Positions 59,569-64,000 of a DNA stretch of 64,000 nucleotides are shown piece after piece. The stretch lies in NCBI GenBank assembly GCA_022841905.1, contig JALHQO010000006.1, positions 1 through 64,000 of the forward strand, given 5' to 3'. The notes under the pieces were generated by a model. That model was given only the letters and a program-made list of their open reading frames with translations. It ran no database searches and was not told the origin of the DNA. The stretch is from Hyphomonadaceae bacterium (GTDB lineage Bacteria; Pseudomonadota; Alphaproteobacteria; Caulobacterales; Aquidulcibacteraceae). A program made the translations under genes and the position numbers. Each line of letters starts with the position of its first letter. Position 1 is the stretch's first letter.

Positions 59569-60135
59569 ATGACCAGCCCTGAAAACACCTCGTCCCTGGA
59601 GCAATTGCTGGCTGCGCTCAAGCAGCAAGCGGCGTCCGGCGACAAAAGCCTGCCGCCTGTCGACAAATGGAACCCGGCCCATTGCGGCGATATCGGCATG
59701 GAAATCCTGGCCGACGGCACATGGAAGCACGAGGGCGCACGCATCACGCGCGAGTCGCTGGTGCGGCTTTTCGCGTCGATCCTGCGCAAGGACGAAGACG
59801 GCCAAACCTATCTCGTGACGCCGGGCGAAAAGATCGTCGTGAAAGTGCAGGACGCACCCTTCATCGCCATCCGCGCCGATCGGCATGGGCAAGGCCCCGA
59901 TCAAACCATCGTCTTCACCACCAACGTCGGCGACATCGTCACCGCCGGCCCCGCCAACCCGATCCGCGTAGAGCGCCACGGCGAAGAACCGCGCCCGTAC
60001 GTGCTCGTGCGCGGACGGCTGGAGGCGCGAATACTGCGCGCACCGTTTTATGAGCTGGTGGAGTGGAGTGAAGCGCGGGAGGGGAAGCTTGGTCTGTGGA
60101 GCGGGGGTGAGTGGTGGGAGTTGGGAGCCCCATAG
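59569..60135 (+). CDS. DUF1285 protein
   Basis: A 188-residue protein. PPVDKWNPAHCGDIGMEILA, GTWKHEGARITRESLVRLFA, SILRKDEDGQTYLVTPGEKI and VEDAPF-like VKVQDAPFIAIRADRHGQG are the DUF1285 landmarks; the central H-E-G-x-x-I stretch is typical. The fold is known but the function is not. In related bacteria this gene is directly followed by a Nudix CoA pyrophosphatase and a CCA transferase; here about 1.3 kb of other DNA intervenes. Confidence 0.92.
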   Translation: MTSPENTSSLEQLLAALKQQAASGDKSLPPVDKWNPAHCGDIGMEILADGTWKHEGARITRESLVRLFASILRKDEDGQTYLVTPGEKIVVKVQDAPFIAIRADRHGQGPDQTIVFTTNVGDIVTAGPANPIRVERHGEEPRPYVLVRGRLEARILRAPFYELVEWSEAREGKLGLWSGGEWWELGAP

Positions 60136-60160
60136 AGATCGTCAGACGGGGGTGCTGCAG

Positions 60161-61385
60161 ATGTACGAGGACAATTCCGGTTGGCTAGTTCTGATCGCCC
60201 TCGCGATCGGGCTCTATCTCTTCATTCGCGTCAACGTGTGGAAGGCACGTGCCGGCGGAGTTCGCGACGTGGAGCAGTTCCGCAGGGAGATGGAGGGCAT
60301 TCAAAGGAGGAAGGATGAAGAAGCCGAGAAGTTACGAAGTGCGGTGGAGAAGGAACGGCGCCAGTTGACTCACACTACAACAGCGTTTCGCGCTGGTCCT
60401 AACTGAGGCCAATCGCAAGTATCCGTGGGTGACCACCATACATACTGATCTTCTCACCGCCGAAGCCGAGAGTCTGAGCAGACAACTTGAAAGAAAAAAG
60501 CACCCAGCGCTGAAAGCAGCAGATGAGGTGCGCAAGTTCAAGGATGGCATCGCGGACACGCTTGGGCGCCTCAAGTACGCGCATTACAAAGCCGCGATCT
60601 ATGAAGCGGCTTTTCCGTTCTTAATCGACCTTGTTGAAGGTGCGCCAGTCGAGAATTTAACGGCGCCGATCGCTCGCGGAGAGCGATCAGACGATCCAGC
60701 TCGTCAGTTTTTGACGGAGGTGGAGTACACGAAGCTCTCGAGCGCTGAGAAGTCGCAGCTTGCTCTTGAGCGATACAAGCGTCGGGGAAAAAGCAATTGG
60801 GAAATAGGCCGCGACTACGAACGCTTCATTGGCTATCAATAAGAGAAGCTTGGCTGGGCCGTGGAGTTTCACGGCGCAACGATGGGATTTGACGATCTCG
60901 GTCGCGATCTAATCGCTCGACGCCCGGGACAAACTCTAATCATTCAGTGCAAATACTGGGCGCAGTGGAAAGACATTCACGAAAGTGCCGTGTTGCAGCT
61001 CTTCGGTTCCGTGGTGGACTATCTGGTCGAACAACGATTGTTGGGGCAAGCGTCCTCTTTCTTGCCCGACGACCAGGACGTTTTTTCTTCCATGAAGCGA
61101 AACGGTGTTAGCGCGGTCTTTGTGACATCTACACAAATGTCTCCGCGTGCACTCATGGCGTGTGATGCTCTGAAGATCAGGGCGGATACATCCATTCCGA
61201 TTGGTGAGTATCCAATGATCAAATGCAATGTCGGTCGAGAGGGCGAGCGCCTTTATCACTTACCGTTTGATCATCGAGTGAAGATTGAACCGGAGAAGGG
61301 CGAGTTTTATGCCGCGACTGCCGCCGAGGCGGAGCAGCGAGGTTTTCGTAGGGCGTTTCGGTGGCGCTCTGCTCCTAGCAGCTAA
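60161..61385 (+). pseudogene. Membrane-anchored Mrr-like restriction endonuclease, broken by a frameshift and a nonsense codon
   Basis: From ATG 60161 the protein begins with one TM (SGWLVLIALAIGLYLFIRVN) and a coiled coil (REMEGIQRRKDEEAEKLRSA). Near 60369 the frame must shift by one base to continue LQQRFALVLTEANRKYPWVT and then the long helical stretch. At 60840-60842 TAA interrupts NWEIGRDYERFIGYQ / EKLGWAVEFHGATMGFDDLG, where relatives have Tyr. The nuclease motif then reads GFDDLGRDLIARRPGQTLII-QCKYW (D...QxK). Base composition is less GC-rich than its neighbours, and it splits a commonly conserved gene group, so it was probably acquired and then inactivated. Confidence 0.8.
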
Positions 61386-61448
61386 GCTTCTTTAGCGGCT
61401 GAGCGAGCGTCGATTGCACGCGCATCTCTCTGCGACTAACTCAATCTA

Positions 61449-62063
61449 ATGTCCGCCGCCTTCGAACTCCTTCTCCGCCAGCGCCTGGACCCGCTCTCCG
61501 CAGTCGCGCAGGAATCCTCGCGCACGCGGAGCGACAACGATCTCAATCCCGATTGGGACAATCACCCCGAAACGCGTCCCGCCGCAGTGCTTGCGCCGAT
61601 CATCAAGCGCGCGGGCGGGTGGACGATGCTCTTTACCGAACGCTCGGTGGAGACGCCGGCGCATCCGGGGCAAATCTCATTTCCCGGCGGGCGCGTGCAG
61701 GCGAGCGACGCCGACGCCGTCGACACAGCGCTGCGCGAAACCTTCGAGGAGATCGGGCTTGCGCGCAGCTTCATCGAGCCCATCGGCGCCTGGGATCGCT
61801 ACGACACCATCACCGGCTATCGCGTCACCCCGATTGTCGCTCTGGTTGAGCCCGGTTTCGATCTCAAACTCGACCCGCGCGAAGTGGCGAGCGTGTTCGA
61901 AGCGCCGCTCGATTTCCTGTTTGACCCCGCCAACCACGAAAAACGCGAAGCCCAATGGCAAGGCCGCACCCGCTACTATTACGCCATCCCCTGGAGCGGC
62001 CATAACATCTGGGGCGCGACAGCGGGCATGGTGCGCGCGTTGTGGGAGCGGTTGTATCTCTAG
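61449..62063 (+). CDS. Nudix CoA pyrophosphatase (NudL/Nudt7-like)
   Basis: A 204-residue Nudix hydrolase that splits coenzyme A into phosphopantetheine and 3',5'-ADP. TPAHPGQISFPGGRVQASDA is the CoA-pyrophosphatase UPF0035 signature, and GGRVQ...ALRETFEEIGL is the Nudix box. RYYYAIPWSGHNIWGATAGM near the end is typical of the family. The first conserved Glu of the box (GX5E) is Asp or shifted here, a frequent variant. It is normally next to DUF1285 and the CCA transferase. Confidence 0.93.
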   Translation: MSAAFELLLRQRLDPLSAVAQESSRTRSDNDLNPDWDNHPETRPAAVLAPIIKRAGGWTMLFTERSVETPAHPGQISFPGGRVQASDADAVDTALRETFEEIGLARSFIEPIGAWDRYDTITGYRVTPIVALVEPGFDLKLDPREVASVFEAPLDFLFDPANHEKREAQWQGRTRYYYAIPWSGHNIWGATAGMVRALWERLYL

Positions 62064-62066
62064 AAC

Positions 62067-62204
62067 CCCCTCCCCTTGAGGGGAGGGGGCAGGGGGCGGG
62101 GTGAAGCGCTGCGCGTTCAATGCTAGCGACAGAATGACATGCGCGAACTCACAAACATCGAGCGTCACCCCACCCCCCAACCCCCTCCTCTCGAGAGGAG
62201 GGGG
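62067..62204. repeat. Nested palindromic element between Nudix and AraC genes
   Basis: CCCCCTCCCC-TTGA-GGGGAGGGGG (62067-62090) follows the Nudix stop at once and can act as its terminator. A perfect 24-base palindrome lies at 62181-62204. GGGGGCGGGGTGA (about 62093-62105) pairs 12 of 13 with TCACCCCACCCCC (62165-62177). The whole thus folds as a cross with two terminal hairpins. The right palindrome's GGAGGGGG serves as the apparent ribosome binding site of the AraC gene. Confidence 0.72.
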
Positions 62205-62209
62205 AGTTA

Positions 62210-62680
62210 GTGCCGTCTCAAGACCCGGCACTCCTCCGCCGTCTCCTGCGCGCCAAAGATCGCATGGACGCCGCGTCGCACGAGGATTGGCCGGTCGAGC
62301 GCTTGGCTTCCGTCAGCGGCGTTTCCGAAGCGCATTTTGCACGCTCGTTCAAAGACGCCTTCGGCACGCCGCCGCATCGCTATCTGCTGACGCGCCGCAT
62401 CGAGCGCGCCAAGGCGTTGCTGCGCGATACCGATATGCCGATCCTCGACATCGCACTCGAAACCGGCTGGCAAAGCCTCGGCACCTTCGGTCGCGTCTTC
62501 CGCGACATCACAGGCGAAAGCCCCAGCGCGCTCCGCGCCCGCGAGCAGGCCAGCGCGCATGCGCTCGCCCACGTCCCGCATTGTTTCGTCAGCGCCGCTC
62601 ACCGTCCCAACCTCAAGTCCGCAGTTTCGGAGAAGCGCCGCCAGGAGGCCGCGGTTAAGAAGGCCGTCGAAGACAAATAG
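62210..62680 (+). CDS. AraC-family transcriptional regulator (short, DNA-binding domain only)
   Basis: A 156-residue protein with a GTG start five bases after a palindromic element. Two helix-turn-helix motifs are present: VERLASVSGVSEAHFARSFK and the second with DMPILDIALETGWQSLGTFG, then RVFRDITGESPSALRA, the AraC signature. There is no N-terminal sensor domain, so regulation may be by expression level or a partner. The C-terminal Lys/Ala-rich tail is unusual. The VOC protein gene begins 16 bases downstream, probably in the same operon. Confidence 0.92.
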   Translation: MPSQDPALLRRLLRAKDRMDAASHEDWPVERLASVSGVSEAHFARSFKDAFGTPPHRYLLTRRIERAKALLRDTDMPILDIALETGWQSLGTFGRVFRDITGESPSALRAREQASAHALAHVPHCFVSAAHRPNLKSAVSEKRRQEAAVKKAVEDK

Positions 62681-62696
62681 CTCTGAGGAGGCGGCA

Positions 62697-63101
62697 ATGA
62701 TCAAAGGCATCAACGTGATCGGGCTCTATGTGCACGATCAGGACGAGGCGGTCGATTTCTACGTCAACAAGCTGGGCTTCGAAGTCCACGCCGACGTGAA
62801 GAACGGCCCGTTCCGCTGGCTGACGGTGAAACACGCGAGCCAACCCGGCTTCGAACTCGGCTTATTCGAGCCGCAAGAACCGGCGCTCGACTCCGCCACC
62901 GCGCAAACGATGCGTGAAATGGTGGCCAAGGGCGCGATGCCGCCTTTGGTTTTCGTGGTCGAAGATTGCCGCGCCGCATACGAGGCGCTGAAGGCCAAGG
63001 GCGTGGAGTTCACACAAGAACCGATCGCGCGCTTCGGCAGCGTCGACGCCAATCTCCGCGATCCTTCCGGCAACGCCTGGAAAATGGTGCAAGACCGCTA
63101 A
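62697..63101 (+). CDS. VOC-family (glyoxalase/bleomycin-resistance-like) protein
   Basis: A 134-residue metal-dependent fold protein with paired beta-alpha-beta-beta-beta modules. NVIGLYVHDQDEAVDFYVNK and LGFEVHADVKNG make module 1; LVFVVEDCRAAYEALKAKGV and DANLRDPSGNAWKMVQ module 2. The potential metal residues are fewer than in true glyoxalase I. GAGGAGG precedes the ATG. It is likely regulated by the AraC gene just upstream; the substrate is unknown. Confidence 0.9.
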   Translation: MIKGINVIGLYVHDQDEAVDFYVNKLGFEVHADVKNGPFRWLTVKHASQPGFELGLFEPQEPALDSATAQTMREMVAKGAMPPLVFVVEDCRAAYEALKAKGVEFTQEPIARFGSVDANLRDPSGNAWKMVQDR

Positions 63102-63139
63102 TGTACGCGCAGTTTTATGCTGCTTCGAAGGAGGCCCGC

Positions 63140-63343
63140 GTGAGCAAATTCATCCGCACGTTTCACCGCTGGACGTCGATCGCGTTCACATTGGTCGTCG
63201 CCGCTATTTTTGTCGTTCTGGCCCTCGGCCAGCAACCGGCGCGGTGGATTTATTATCTGCCGCTGTTGCCGCTGTTTTTTCTGATGCTGACGGGACTTTA
63301 TCTTTTCGCGTTGCCATATTTTTCGAAACGCGAGACGGGGTGA
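63140..63343 (+). CDS. Small two-pass membrane protein
   Basis: A 67-residue protein: TM1 at about 13-32 (IAFTLVVAAIFVVLALGQ) and TM2 at about 37-57 (WIYYLPLLPLFFLMLTGLYL). The GTG at 63140 has a strong AAGGAGG site; an ATG at 63101 overlapping the VOC stop would add 13 residues. The ending PYFSKRE is cytosolic and basic. It overlaps the next ATG by one base, so it lies within the AraC-VOC-DUF1801 operon. Confidence 0.72.
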   Translation: MSKFIRTFHRWTSIAFTLVVAAIFVVLALGQQPARWIYYLPLLPLFFLMLTGLYLFALPYFSKRETG

Positions 63344-63807
63344 TGCAAATGGCAAAGAAGGCCGTGAAGAAAAAGGCGCCAGCGAAAAAAGCGCCGGCGA
63401 AGAAGGCTAAGCCGAAATTGCTCTCCGGCGGCAATCCGCAGATCGCCAAGGGCTACGGCGATGCGCCGGTGAAGGCCTACATCGCGGCGATCCCGGAATG
63501 GAAGAAGGACGTCGGCAAGCGCATCAACGCTATCGTCTCTGAGGTCGTGCCGGGCGTGAAGAAAGCGGTGAAGTGGAACACGCCGCTTTACGGCGTTGAG
63601 GAGGGGCGCTGGTTCCTCGCCTTCCACGTCTTCACGCGCTACGTGAAAGTGACGTTCTTCGACGGCGTCGACTTGAAACCCCCGCCCGAAGGCAAGTCGA
63701 AGTCGCCGCGGGTGCGCTATTACGACATCCACGAAGGCGCCTTCGACGAAGCGCAGTTCACCAAATGGGTCAAACAAGCCGTGAAGCTGCCCGGCGAGAA
63801 GATGTGA
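63343..63807 (+). CDS. DUF1801 (YdhG-like) protein with histone-like Lys/Ala N-terminus
   Basis: A 154-residue protein. The first ~22 residues (KKAVKKKAPAKKAPAKKAKP) resemble histone H1/HU tails and are probably nucleic-acid binding. The rest is DUF1801: VKAYIAAIPEWKKDVGKRIN, AVKWNTPLYGVEEGRWFLAF, HVFTRYVKVTFFDGVDLKPP and RYYDIHEGAFDEAQFTKWVK. ATGs at 63343 and 63349 are both possible. Family function is unknown. Confidence 0.9.
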   Translation: MQMAKKAVKKKAPAKKAPAKKAKPKLLSGGNPQIAKGYGDAPVKAYIAAIPEWKKDVGKRINAIVSEVVPGVKKAVKWNTPLYGVEEGRWFLAFHVFTRYVKVTFFDGVDLKPPPEGKSKSPRVRYYDIHEGAFDEAQFTKWVKQAVKLPGEKM

Positions 63808-63870
63808 GAGGTCGGCGCCGTAGCGTCCCTGCCATTGAGCGCGCGCGCGAACTGCGCGAAGAGTAGGCGA

Positions 63871-64000
63871 ATGACCGCGATCACCCACGCCGCTTGGCTC
63901 AAAGCCGCCGAAACTCAAAAGCTGATCGCAGCGCTCGAAGCGGCGCGCGCTGGCGGCTCGCGTTTCGTCGGCGGCTGTGTGCGTAATACTTTGATGGGCC
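63871..64000 (+). CDS. CCA tRNA nucleotidyltransferase, N-terminal part (cut by window edge)
   Basis: The ATG at 63871 opens a frame running off the end. The translated part (MTAITHAAWLKAAETQKLIA, then ARAGGSRFVGGCVRNTLMG) shows the FVGGCVRN motif, the nucleotide-binding GG motif of class II CCA-adding enzymes. This matches the common DUF1285-Nudix-CCA gene neighbourhood, here spread over more than 4 kb. Completeness cannot be judged. Confidence 0.87.
   Translation, partial: MTAITHAAWLKAAETQKLIAALEAARAGGSRFVGGCVRNTLMG

Overview
The window looks like a chromosomal segment of a GC-rich alphaproteobacterium. The strongest evidence is an intact PhyR-NepR-EcfG general stress response locus (about 30.6-34.1 kb), a system confined to Alphaproteobacteria, with recognisable EcfG-type promoters (GGAAC-N16/17-CGTT). 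Gene content (TonB-dependent receptor, phenylacetate and valine catabolism, MoxR/DUF58/DUF4159 operon, DUF1285-Nudix-CCA transferase neighbourhood) would fit the Caulobacterales/Hyphomonadaceae side of the class; that narrower placement is inference.

Layout. 0-6 kb is an accessory region: the first codons of an IS110-family transposase, then a DegT aminotransferase, a hexapeptide acyltransferase, a glycosyltransferase-like protein and two related SAM methyltransferases, resembling a surface-sugar modification locus, with decayed gene fragments between. 6-15 kb holds an SNase-like protein, tRNA-Met(CAT), an Lrp/AsnC regulator, a C13 (legumain-like) peptidase, a TMEM143/DUF3754 protein, an RND efflux pump with its adaptor, and a TetR regulator. 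15.7-22.4 kb is a phenylacetyl-CoA catabolic cluster: paaABCDE on the minus strand and paaG-paaZ divergent, sharing a control region with a perfect GACCGATCGGTC palindrome. 22.4-27.4 kb encodes an aromatic/aspartate-type aminotransferase and the E2 and fused E1 subunits of a branched-chain 2-oxoacid dehydrogenase, divergent from an Lrp/AsnC regulator. A GGDEF/EAL protein and a PCu(A)C copper chaperone follow.

30.4-36.1 kb is the general stress response: phyR, nepR-ecfG-histidine kinase, and nearby genes (entericidin-like lipoprotein, two DUF1328 membrane proteins) that carry EcfG-type promoters; sodB sits among them. 36.2-40.5 kb is valine catabolism (mmsA, 3-hydroxyisobutyryl-CoA hydrolase, mmsB) interrupted by a broken phytanoyl-CoA dioxygenase-like gene. 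40.5-53 kb is mixed: response regulators, a TonB-dependent receptor, queC, pirin, lipoproteins, an SDR, an MFS transporter and a secreted zinc protease. 53-59.5 kb is a four-gene MoxR-DUF58-DUF4159-VWA-like operon. The end holds DUF1285, a pseudogenised membrane-anchored restriction endonuclease, a Nudix CoA pyrophosphatase, AraC, VOC and DUF1801 genes, and the start of a CCA tRNA nucleotidyltransferase.

The most unusual signal is the set of dispersed palindromic elements. Three copies of a ~102-bp multi-hairpin element occur: one supplies the start codon of paaD, one is inserted in frame inside the E2 acyltransferase linker, and one lies just upstream of the 3-hydroxyisobutyryl-CoA hydrolase. 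A different perfect 22-bp hairpin breaks the dioxygenase gene exactly at its expected metal-binding motif. Two further large palindromes lie beside the genes mmsB and araC-like, the latter apparently supplying a ribosome binding site.
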